A program made the translations under genes and the position numbers. A stretch of 64,000 nt of DNA from Tubulanus polymorphus (lineage: Eukaryota > Nemertea > Palaeonemertea > Tubulaniformes > Tubulanidae), in contig NC_134033.1 of NCBI RefSeq assembly GCF_964204645.1, positions 1,609,631-1,673,630 on the forward strand, read 5' to 3'. A model generated the notes under the pieces. It saw only the letters and a program-made list of their open reading frames with translations, ran no database searches and was not told where the DNA came from. Below are positions 14,218 through 23,809 of this stretch, piece by piece (position 1 is the first letter of the stretch; every line of letters begins with the position of its first letter).

Positions 14218-14219
14218 TA

Positions 14220-15050
14220 ACCGCACGTAAGGATTGGACATATATGCAAGTATTATAGTGAATTCAACGTATGTTAAGAATTAATCCTCAAAACTTCTTC
14301 AATTCAAATCGAACACGTATTACATGATTTCAAAGACCGAGGACAATAACAGGACACAATATGAACTGAGTTTGTCATAATGCGGTTCAATGGACACCGG
14401 CACCGCACTAGCTAGGTAATACCACAGAACTATAAGCGTTTGGTTCTATGATGATACCAAACAACTTCAAAACCTTAACGAATATACTTATTTGAAGTAT
14501 TCAAATGAAGTGGATATATCAGATATTCTACCAGTCCCCAATAAATGATATCATCACAAGAAAAAGTCTGAGAACAGTTTTCAATAGATTCAATTAAACC
14601 TTTATCACTGAAATCAAAAATAAGTCAAACCATTTCCAATAGACTATCAACTAAATGACTTATCACTCGTCCAAACTGATTCAAGTTGAGAGCAGTTTCA
14701 CTGTGGTAGAATGCAGAACATTTCAAAGAGAATTTCTGGGCAAATCAATTTCACGATGTAGCATTAAACCGTCAAACAATATTGAATTAAAGCTAACAGT
14801 TCGTAGCGATTATGATCTGATGATGATAAATCCAAGACAACATCAGTAGAATGCGAAATATTTACATTTTCGGATCGTTTTCAATATTGGGGCCGCGAAT
14901 GGTGCGTATCCCGGGACTACTTTACCCAACCAGGTTCTCAAACGAATCTCATAATCATCCAAAACTTTTTTCGAAATATATTCTACACCAAAAAAGTGGC
15001 AAAATAAGTATTGCGGTAACTCCGAGTTGAAATTAGTTTATTTTCCAAGA
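14220..15050. other. No gene recognised
   Basis: AT-rich, frames frequently interrupted, no domain or repeat identified. Confidence 0.5.
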
Positions 15051-15057
15051 CATAACT

Positions 15058-15275
15058 CATAACTGTGGAACGGATCCAGTAACTGGTGAACTGGGTCAAA
15101 TAACTGTGGAACTGAGTCCAATAACTGTGGAACTGGCCCCAATAATAGTGGAACTGGTTCAAAAACCTGTGGAACTGGGTCCACTAACTGTGGAACTGGG
15201 TCCACTAACTGTGGAACTGGGTCCACTAACTGTGGAACTGGGTCCACTAACTGTGGAACTGGGTCCTGATGATGA
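15058..15275. repeat. 21-bp minisatellite, GTCCACTAACTGTGGAACTG type
   Basis: About ten 21-bp units, the last five nearly identical. The core AACTGTGGAACTGG is the complement of the CCAGTTCCACAGTT word that recurs across the window. The unit is divisible by three, so both strands read as seven-residue repeats. Confidence 0.9.
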
Positions 15276-15279
15276 CTAC

Positions 15280-16036
15280 GATTTTCTGATGCAATTACAA
15301 CATCGTGAAATTGTATTCAGGCTTCTAAGACATCGCGCACGGGCAAGTCGAGAGAGTAGAAATCCTACTCATTGTTCATCGTCAAGGAAGCGGAAATCGT
15401 AACGAGTTTCGATCCTTCGCCGAGTGAGGAAGGCAAACAACGTTTTAAATCGGTAAATAGTAATCAGCTAAGACAACACGGCCGTCGTCTGCGGGCTATT
15501 TATCACAATGAACAGTCCAGGTGATAAAACCTAAATGTTATTATGTACACAATAACGCGGGTTATTACCGTCCAATCAGTGAGTGTCGCTACACACAACC
15601 GAAAATAGGAAAACGAAATAAATTGTTGTGTCCGTTTGATAAGTAAATACTTCATTAATGTGACGACGGGTCAGGGGTCACTGCTTAGACTTAAAATCAC
15701 TCTAATACCATTTTTAGTTTTAGAACCAATCTAATATCTTACGACCAGTCTAAAGGCACGGTTCTATGGTTAATCTAAAACCTAAAAACTAGTCAAAGAC
15801 CATAAAGTTCTATAACCAATCGTATCATTTTAAGACCAGTTTAAGCTCACTTTGGTTCTATTACTTGTATGATATAAGATACTTATAGATGGTGTTTAGT
15901 ATAGGATGATAAGAAAATGCTCGGTTTCATTCCTATCTATTCTGTACAGGATGGGCATCAACTGATCATAACTGATTAATTACTATCTAATGTTTTGTTC
16001 TGTTACTTAAGAAAGGAAAGAAATTGTTTTTCTGTT
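15280..16036. other. Interval with degenerate inverted-repeat element
   Basis: 15690-15850 contains several copies of a CCAATCTAA...TTAAGACCAGTCTAA pattern that also fills the GGGGCCGGTTGCA elements elsewhere, here without clear termini. No gene is recognised. Confidence 0.5.
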
Positions 16037-17122
16037 CTATTTAGAATCACACAAATAATCTATCAGTAAAATGTGTTTAGCTTTTTTTCTAAAGGAGCCG
16101 TTTGTTGCGCAGTAAACGAAGAAATTTACGGATGAATCAAAAACACTGAGCAGAATTCCTACTTTACGCATGATCATTTGTTCAACGACAGTTAGACCGT
16201 GACGTAATCCAAACCCCTTTTTGAGGTTAACTAGCAGTCGGTCCAGCGATGCGGGAATTTCACAGATAAAAAATATAGCTACAATTATAAGAACCACTTT
16301 TAACATTTTGAGTTCGGTAGATTTTTCACCGGGCGCCGCTGCGTCCGCGTGAAATTGTTTCTTTCGATTTAGTTTTCTAAATATCATAATTCCGAACAAA
16401 GTTAGATTTATCACAATTAGAAGAATTACTGGTGCAAGAACAGTCATGAAAATATAGGAATTAGAAACGTCTCTCCCTGCACGCGAGGATGAATAAAAGA
16501 ATGGTGTTCGAATTCTTTTCGCACCAAAAACTCCCATTGTATGTAAATAAATAAAACAAGGTCGTGTGGGTCTTCCGGGTAAATATTGTGGAAAATAATA
16601 CGGCCAGAAACTAACTACGGAAGAAAATGCGTTTAAAACCGATAGAAAAATGATTTGTTTTCTGTTCCAGAATCGTCTGAAATACAGCGGACTCGCGACA
16701 ACCAGAAGTCTTTCAAAACTGATTATAACTACGGACCAATTTTTTGCCATTTGAAACGTGTGAAACAGTGGTCGAACCCAGATTATAATTTCGTGTCCAA
16801 AAAGCCAATCATCGTAACGCCCGAGAACTTTTAGATTCTGTTGATATTTGATAATTAGTATCCGAAGTGGATAAAGAAGAAACACTGAAAATACGAACAG
16901 TAAATCAAACCAGGCAAGAATGGTTATAGTTTGATAAGTGTCGCGACCGATCTTTCTGAATACTAGAATAGAAAATGAATTCAGAAACATTCCGAAAACT
17001 GTAGCCGGAAAATATCCGTACACGTAAATACTGTAACTGAAAACGTGATCCCATCTAACGGGTGGATACCGGCTGACGTGGCAGGGATCAAATTTAGTCG
17101 TTGAGATAGTGGTAGAATTCAT
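16037..17122 (-). CDS. Rhodopsin-like (class A) G-protein-coupled receptor, paralog 1
   Basis: An intronless frame of 361 residues from the ATG at 17122. The frame is open 16 codons further upstream, but homology with the second receptor (41136) begins exactly at this Met. Seven hydrophobic segments are visible. A short N-terminus with an N-S-T glycosylation motif precedes TM1. TM3 ends in SFERLLVVASP, an ERL variant of the DRY motif. TM6 carries FFICEIP in place of the usual CWxP. TM7 has FDSSVNFFVYC, a D/NPxxY variant, followed by a basic helix-8 stretch. The third intracellular loop is rich in Lys and Arg. The layout resembles invertebrate peptide receptors of the FMRFamide-receptor type, but the ligand cannot be inferred. 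A paralog lies about 25 kb away on the other strand. CT-repeat and CACAC tracts just upstream (17165-17220) are also shared with it. Confidence 0.9.
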   Translation of the reverse strand: MNSTTISTTKFDPCHVSRYPPVRWDHVFSYSIYVYGYFPATVFGMFLNSFSILVFRKIGRDTYQTITILAWFDLLFVFSVFLLYPLRILIIKYQQNLKVLGRYDDWLFGHEIIIWVRPLFHTFQMAKNWSVVIISFERLLVVASPLYFRRFWNRKQIIFLSVLNAFSSVVSFWPYYFPQYLPGRPTRPCFIYLHTMGVFGAKRIRTPFFYSSSRAGRDVSNSYIFMTVLAPVILLIVINLTLFGIMIFRKLNRKKQFHADAAAPGEKSTELKMLKVVLIIVAIFFICEIPASLDRLLVNLKKGFGLRHGLTVVEQMIMRKVGILLSVFDSSVNFFVYCATNGSFRKKAKHILLIDYLCDSK

Positions 17123-17170
17123 GTTGAAGCTCGTAACCTGTAATCTGCGACTCTGCACATAGTAACACAC

Positions 17171-19540
17171 AGCTATCTCTCACTTACCCTGTTATCAAAG
17201 ACACCTCTCTCTCTCTACTTCCATAGGATTTAAATTACGATATACATATGCACTGTGCTGGAAAATTCAGATTTTACAAAGATGAATCTCTTTATGTCAT
17301 ATATAAAGTCAAGTGAACTCTACGACTGTCACGATACCAGACACTTTTAGAACTCTGAGGAGATTAAACTTACTACAAGTCACTTTACAGTCTCATTGAG
17401 AACATATTGTATCATCGATCAAGAAATAAGATTTTACAAATCAGGTGTATTTAACGTAACTGGGCCCAGAGTCAAATTTAACCCCAACAACTGTGGAACT
17501 GGATACAGGTCAAATTGTGATTCACGCAACCGTGGAAACGCAAAGTTTTGATTTATTTATAAAATGTGCGATGCGTTCAGAAAAAACATGAACATTATAG
17601 ACTTATGTTCAAATTTTCGTTATTTTAGATCAATTAACGGATAAATATTTTCATTGGGCCCAGTTTCACAAAAAAGTTAACTCAAATTTTTGGTGTAATT
17701 GCTATTGGTTACTTCATGTTTTCAATGAGGACAACAATTCAAACTTAACCGTTTTAGGCTTAAACCTTTTCGTGAAACTGGGCCTTGGTCGAATATGAAT
17801 ATCTGGACGTCTGTCCACCTCCCATTCCGACTGAAAATTACAAATCGAATACTAATAATAACTGAACTAAGATATTATATTAAGATATAATAGCTGAACG
17901 AAGATATTATGGAATTAAGGCTGAGCTAAGACAAGGAAACATATTCCTTGATTTATCATATTATCATTACTTGCCATCAAAGAAGGCCAACGGAAATGGA
18001 AAAATGCAGTTTCTTTTACTGATTCCAACTTAACGAAGACTTTTCTGATAAATTGTCAATACAGAATGTTTTAGTTCAGCGTTGGACCTATATCAAGCAT
18101 TGTACTACCTAGCTAAGCCTGACTGAAGTCCTTTCGAACAAGTTGAAATAAACATTGGATAATCTATATGTTTTTAAGAAAATGATCTTTTCACCGATCC
18201 GAACTTCGTAAAAATAAAACATTTTGTCGATTCGTCGATACTGTTTAAAACAGATTAAAAACCGATTTTGGAGTTCAGCCGCCCCGATCTGTGCTGCTCA
18301 TTTTAATGCCTATATCTGGTATCAGAACTGACTGAGTATCGGCGTATGACGTCATTTGCAAACAAGTTGAAATAGATAGATATAAGCTCTCTTGACGAAG
18401 AGATAAATTTCGATTTGTGCTGAAACCGACTGAATTATGGCACTAAAACATCCGAACGAGTTGATTCTGAGTTCACGTCAAATCGTCTGCCGTCGATTTA
18501 TAAAACGCGCTAATTGCGAGCACGAAACGTCGGCGACGCTGTTTCCCCCGGGCTGCGTACACATTTAACATATCAAATTATCTCCCGAGAAGATTGCGCG
18601 AATAATCAGTTTAAAAACGAGCAGTCCATATCGTCGCCGTCAAAATATCTCGACTCTTGTGATTGATTAGATCGGGAATTGCCGAAACAAAATGGCCGCC
18701 GAACGCGTGGTGTTGAAGGTCGTACACGCCGTACCGCACAACAACAACAACAGCATCGTAAAACAGAAACGAAATTAACGACGATCAATCATTTTTAGCA
18801 GTAAATTAATTACGGTTTCTTAATTGGATCAATATTTTTATCGTAATATTAAATGAAGCAGAACTCTGGAAGACAATACCGCGTCGTGTCTCGATCGTGC
18901 ATGGCGCCACGTGTTTCATATCATATCAATTAAAAAACGATTTGTTTTCGAGCATAATTTTTTGATAGGTTTTTTATTCAGATTTCTCGGATTTTTTTTA
19001 AATTCGAGCATTTAAACGACCCGTTTCCACAGCATTAGTTCGGTTTTATTCGGTGAGTTGAAATTGGTTCATTTTCAATGTTTTTATTTTTTTTATTTTG
19101 AAAAATAAGAATTATTCGTTTGATTGATTTGATCAGCGAGGTGACACTCCCACCGTCCTGGGCCCTGTTTCACAAAAAGGTTTAACTCCCAACTCCCTGA
19201 TTTGATATGAAATAATTCAATGCTTTTTTGTGCCCTAACAAATCATACACAGATGTCGTGAAAGAAACATAGGATTTGATTTTGAAATCAGAAATCGATG
19301 CAGTAGGTCTTTTTTGTTAAATCGAATTACATAATTCTAGTTCTGGTTCTGGTTTGATTGTTTAAGCCTAGAAACAACTTCTTATTCGATAACTGTGGAA
19401 CTGGATCCAAGTGTCCTGAAGACTTTAAAGAAATAAATCTAATGAAAACTCAAATACTTGACAAAGGATATTTTGTTAGCTTCTAACGAATTTCGAATTG
19501 ATTCTATATTTTTTTCTATATCCTTTTTTGCGGCAATAGC
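17171..19540. other. Intergenic region with short inverted-repeat elements
   Basis: It holds one GGGCCCAGTTTCAC element (17656-17784), isolated copies of the AACTGTGGAACTGG word (about 17487, 19389), and a moderately CpG-rich patch (18470-18730) that might be regulatory. No coding exon was recognised; the short minus frame at 18606-18788 has no support. Confidence 0.5.
17656..17784. mobile_element. MITE-like element, GGGCCCAGTTTCAC termini
   Basis: About 130 bp bounded by GGGCCCAGTTTCAC and its complement GTGAAACTGGGCC. The interior (TTTTGGTGTAATTGC, GAGGACAACAATTC) is almost the same in copies at 34926-35060 and 54087-54212. Confidence 0.75.
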
Positions 19541-22101
19541 TTATTTGGGGTTGGGTGATTCTTGGTGCTCCGGGTCGCAGGATAAATAGAACAGCGTTTC
19601 GGGCGCGTCTGCCAGCCACGGATCAGAACCTTCGATGCACCGACATTTCATACCGTGGTCTGTTGTGTAGGTTTCGTACGGCTCCAAGAATTCATTTTTG
19701 AATCCTCGACATCCTTAAAAAGACATTCAGGAAAATCCATTAAAAAATTCGATCACGATCAATTTGTTCATCATAAAATTAGCAACAGGACTCCATAATC
19801 GTCTGTGGCAATAGAGGATTCCACTTGTGGCAGGTGAGGATACACCAGGTGTCGCTAGTGTACATTGGGCATCGATCCAACTTAAGAAATACCTGATAGC
19901 AGAGAAAAGGTCTTAATGATTATAGGTTTTTGTAATTAATTGTAGAAACTCTTTTTACCCCACTACTGTGACAATAATACAGGATTCCTCGTGTGGCAAG
20001 TGAGTATCCACTAGGTGTCACTAGTGTGCAATGGCAAGTTAAGAAATGCGAAAGTAGAGGACTTTCCGCTTTTTCCGAGCATTTTTGCCTACCTACAAGT
20101 TTACATCGCGCGAATGCGGAAAACTCTACCCCTTTCAGACGGAAAATCGGAAACCAGTAATCTTGCTGTTTATCGCGGGTACACGTGCACTTAGACAAGG
20201 CGCCATCTTTATCCGAGATTCTCTGCCACGAGCTGCCAATGTCGTGTTCGGTTCCATCTTTTTCTTTACATTCTTGAAATTCAGACAACAAAAGAAATTT
20301 AGAAAATGAGATGACGCCTATCAATGAATAACAAAAAAAGAACAAATTCCAATAAGAATATATCGAATGATTCGAACCGGGTACTTTTTACGGTAAACGC
20401 TGGGATTCGAACCCAGCGCGTCGTCGCGTTAACTTCCGTTAGAAGAAACGACTGTTCACACAATTTTCACAGAATCGATAAAAGATGATAATGATTTAAT
20501 TCCGACCGGAGCTCGGCTAAAACAGTTCAGAAGCGACGTTGCCGTAACCGTAATTTATGTTAATTAATGTTAAAATATTCTAATTTATGTACGATTTGTT
20601 ACCTTTGGGGCAATTGATAGCGGTGTAACAGCTCTGGTGAACTTGGTGCTTTTCTATATCGCATTCCGCGTAGGATTCGAGGACCTGGCGTTCCGCGGCA
20701 TATCCAGTCGGGCATCCTCCACTGGACGGTTTTTCTTCGCTGAACAAAAATATAAGAAAAAAATGAGCACCTTCATTTAATGAACCTCAATAACGTTACA
20801 GCTGTATAATAACCAATGATTTCATTTCTACGTGAGCTCTATTTCTGATTAAAAACAATCCACAATATACACAGATTACGCCATTGGGGGAATAATATTT
20901 AGAAAAAAACTATGAGAATTTTAACTGAACTGAAACTGAATTAAAAACAAGAAAAATGAATCAATGATCAATGATTAAAATTGAGGAAATTTGCCTTAGA
21001 ATTGTGTTCATCAAAGGAAAAATGTTCAAAAAAGTGATTCTTTAAGTCTTCATGATCGATGAGCTTTGTCTTGGATTATGAAGTGCTTGTCAGTTTAGAA
21101 GGAATAATTCTAACAATGCAAGCTGTTACTATTTGATTTTTAAATCTCTATTCAGCTGTTAAGATTTGAAAACATTGATTTTTGAGTGAAACAATGGATC
21201 GGGCAACATGTGGTCAAAGTGGAATGCGAAATCTGCAAAGGGCTTAACATGTGTGTTAGGAAATACATGCGGATATAAATTGAATGCCAAAAACATGATA
21301 GAAAAAAAAAACTAGCGAGAAAAAATACAGGCTAGGCACCGCCCGGATTTGAACCGGGGATCTCCTGTTTACTAGACAGGCGCTTTAACCGCTAAGCCAC
21401 GGCGCCGGTTGTGATCAACCGTTGGACAGATGGTGTTACCAACGACCGTCGATTAGCGCCTATAGCACGCGCAGAATTCTAAACCGTAATATTCATATTG
21501 GGTTATGCTAAACATATTCTGATTGATGTATATTACTGACAAATTTAATAAGCTATACGAAATATAAACATAGACAATGATCCTAAACTCTCAAAATTCT
21601 GATATAGGAATGATTACTAGGCAACCAACAAGCTGGAACCATTATCAGTCGCTTGCTGATCAAACTGGATGGGCGACTTTTGAATAAACTGGTACCGGAT
21701 ATTTTTCATATATCTACTTCTGAAAATCTGACCGCTCATTCGACTATGTAATTTGATTTCTGATTTTAAACCCTGTTTTATTCGCAATGGGTGGGTTTGT
21801 TTGGGACACCCAATCAATCATCTAAGGAATTAAAAAAATCAAATCAATCCCATTTTCAATCAAGAGTCTGAAAAAAATTCTACACATGTATAGGCCTATT
21901 ATCGAACAATTTGAACCATTAATGAAACGAATTTTACGAATTATCTACAAAACAAACTTACTGAATTATCTCATCGCCAGGCGGCGCTTTCTTTGAGTGT
22001 TCCTCTCCCGGCGGACAATGCTCCGAGCAGACTGAGGGGTTTGTCACCCCCAGTACAAACAGCGCGACGATCGAAGCGGTCGAAATTACTGAAACAGACA
22101 T
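19541..22101 (-). CDS. Secreted cysteine-rich protein with fibronectin type I-like segments
   Basis: Four-exon model on the minus strand: 22101-21962, 20739-20603, 20272-20093 and 19713-19541. Splices follow GT-AG (acceptors TTGTTCAG, AATTTCAAG, TTTTTAAG) with phases 2, 1, 1. The total is 630 nt, 209 residues plus stop. The first exon encodes a signal peptide (about residues 1-25, hydrophobic core IVALFVLGV). Exon 2 has a CPTGY segment and a C-x13-C-x5-C pattern. Exon 3 (about residues 93-152) resembles a fibronectin type I or VWC-like fold: Cys, a GxxW core and a CTC doublet. Exon 4 has CRGF...KCRC...C and ends the protein. I do not recognise an ortholog, so the role is unknown beyond secretion. 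The alternative exon 3 donor six codon-phase bases earlier would break the frame of exon 4, so GTAG/GTAGGC is used. Confidence 0.75.
19800..20040. repeat. CACCAGGTGTCGCTAGTG interspersed repeat, two copies in an intron
   Basis: Two related blocks (19795-19870 and 19965-20040) carry the words GAGGATTCCACTTGTGGCA or similar followed by CCAGGTGTCGCTAGTGT. The same pair of words recurs at 26835-26945, 32090-32200, 36155-36235 (reverse), 58605-58665 and 58795-58885. Confidence 0.65.
21335..21406 (-). tRNA. tRNA-Thr (anticodon AGT)
   Basis: On the minus strand the 72-nt sequence folds as a standard cloverleaf. The acceptor arm is GGCGCCG with CGGTGCC (one G-U pair) and the D stem is GCTT/AAGC. The anticodon stem CCTGT/ACAGG holds loop CTAGTAA, so the anticodon is AGT. 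The T arm is CCCGG-TTCAAAT-CCGGG. No CCA is encoded, as expected for a eukaryote. It sits in the first intron of the secreted cysteine-rich gene on the same strand. Confidence 0.96.
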
Positions 22102-22369
22102 CTTCTGGTGAAGTAATGAGTAACACACCTTGTTTCCATGGCTCTTATAGCCAAACCGATTAGATTATGGTGCCACATGGCCCGAGCCCACATCGTTTCT
22201 TTCATATTAAGATTTCAGTTTAATCTATCATCATTTTCGTTTGGAAACCACCTTGTTGTCGTGACGCGAGAAAAAAAATCAAACTAATCGATTACCTCAT
22301 TAATTCTCATCTAGAAAATCTATATACAGTAGAAATTTAGTATCTGCCGCGTACATGCTTTCAAATAGG

Positions 22370-22670
22370 TTATCGGATATAGCTGCCTCGCTACCATATT
22401 TATCATTTCTGTTATAAAACTACCTCATAGTTATGATGTCATACTAATTTGAACCGTCGTTTTAATTCCCTTCTAGAAAACAAAGCATTTTCCATTCTGA
22501 CATTCTGACATTCATTTTCAAATAGATAACCCGATATAGCTGCCTTGCAGCTATGTCAGTTTTTTTCTGTTCTAAAACTACCTTGTATGCATCATTAAAG
22601 TCAGTTCAAGAGAATAAAACATTTGTTATAGATGTTAATCCGATATAGCCGCCTCTAAACCTTAGATAAT
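22370..22670. repeat. Dispersed GATATAGCTGCCT motif cluster (upstream)
   Basis: Copies of ATATAGCTGCCTYGC followed by RCCATATTT occur near 22377, 22537 and 22646. The same word recurs in intron 3 of both vWD genes (25565-25775, 30555-30790). The rest of 22102-22768 contains no recognised gene. Confidence 0.6.
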
Positions 22671-22767
22671 ATAGATCTATACTTTCCGGAAATTCAAAAG
22701 GTACTCCTCTCAGGAGAGTTGAGTCAATTATTTGATCCTAGCTCTTGGGAAGAATATCACGCCGAGT

Positions 22768-22943
22768 ACAGTCAACCCCCGATATACCGCCCACATTGGT
22801 GCAGAATGATTTTGGTAGTATAGAGAGTATGGCGGTATATCTGGGGTGTTTTACTATGTATTTGTATAGATATGTGCATTGAGAAAACCTGGCGGTAGGA
22901 GGGGGTGTTGGTATATGGGAGGGCGGTATATCTGGGTTGACTG
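22768..22943. mobile_element. MITE-like element with CAGTCAACCC...GATATACCGCC termini
   Basis: The left end ACAGTCAACCCCCGATATAC is mirrored by GGCGGTATATCTGGGTTGAC at the right end. A second copy in opposite orientation lies at about 54850-55047. No coding capacity. Confidence 0.75.
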
Positions 22944-23164
22944 CATTTAATTTAAAGAAATCAATGCCCCAGAGTAGCACCCTGGAACTATTGACCGGTG
23001 GTCATCAGCAGTGGTCAGCTGTTGACCACCGAAAGCTGTCCACTTATAAACATTTGAAGATACTCGTAAACATTTGAAGACTCGTGGTATATGTTGAAGA
23101 TACTTCAGAACGGGAACCGTCGCGTAAACAGTATTTAAACAACATCTGACCTGAAGAGACTGAA

Positions 23165-23274
23165 CAGACGGTCATTCAGTATATATAGTCGTTACTGCGA
23201 GCTATCCACAATGATTTGACGGGTTAACAGGAAGCGGATTAAACGATTAGAAGGTTCAAGACTCAATCAGCAAG
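23165..23274 (+). promoter_or_regulatory. Promoter and 5' UTR exon of vWD gene 1
   Basis: A TATATATA box at 23180-23187 precedes a likely noncoding exon (roughly 23210-23274) that ends in CAAG before the donor GTTAGT. The block 22975-23274 is homologous to 28130-28362 upstream of vWD gene 2; both contain ACTATTGACC, AGCTGTC and GACTCAATC words. This supports a shared duplicated promoter. Confidence 0.6.
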
Positions 23275-23345
23275 GTTAGTAGACTACAAGAGATTTATAT
23301 TTTGAAATTCAGGGCTGATTTCTGAATACGAACCCGGATCTTAAA

Positions 23346-23702
23346 TGAATGTTTACTTAGTTTTGGAAATGACTCATAGAATTGAGTCTAAACGTCACTT
23401 ATCTCTTAGTTTTGAGTTTTGAAAATGGCTCATTGAATTGAGTCTAAACGTCAATACTCTCTTAGTTTTTTAAAATGGCTCATAGAATTGAATCTAAACG
23501 TCAATACTCTCTTAGTTTTTGAAAATGTCTCATAGAATTGAGTCTAAACGTCAATACTCTCTTAGTTTTTGAAAATGTCTCATAGAATTGAGTCTAAACG
23601 TCACTACTCTCTTAGTTTTGAAAATGGCTCATAGAATTGAGTCTAAACGTCACTACTCTCTTAGTTTTGAAAATGGCTCATAGAATTGAGTCTAAACGTC
23701 AA
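23346..23702. repeat. 49-56-bp tandem repeat, about seven copies
   Basis: Units end in GAATTGAGTCTAAACGTCA, spaced 49-50 bases apart apart from one 56-base interval. They lie in the 5' UTR intron of vWD gene 1. Confidence 0.9.
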
Positions 23703-23732
23703 TATCATCTGATTCTAGTGGTCTTCGTGGTG

Positions 23733-23779
23733 TACATACATACATACATACATACATACATACATACATACATACATAC
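23733..23779. repeat. (CATA)n microsatellite
   Basis: About 11 uninterrupted units, 30 bases upstream of the acceptor of the first coding exon of vWD gene 1. Confidence 0.97.
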
Positions 23780-23809
23780 TTCAATCTTCGCGTATTCTTA
23801 TTTTTTAGA

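Noticed and set aside
20385-20425. GATTCGAACCCAGC word, considered as a tRNA T arm
   Set aside because: No A box, anticodon arm or acceptor pairing could be found at the right distance.
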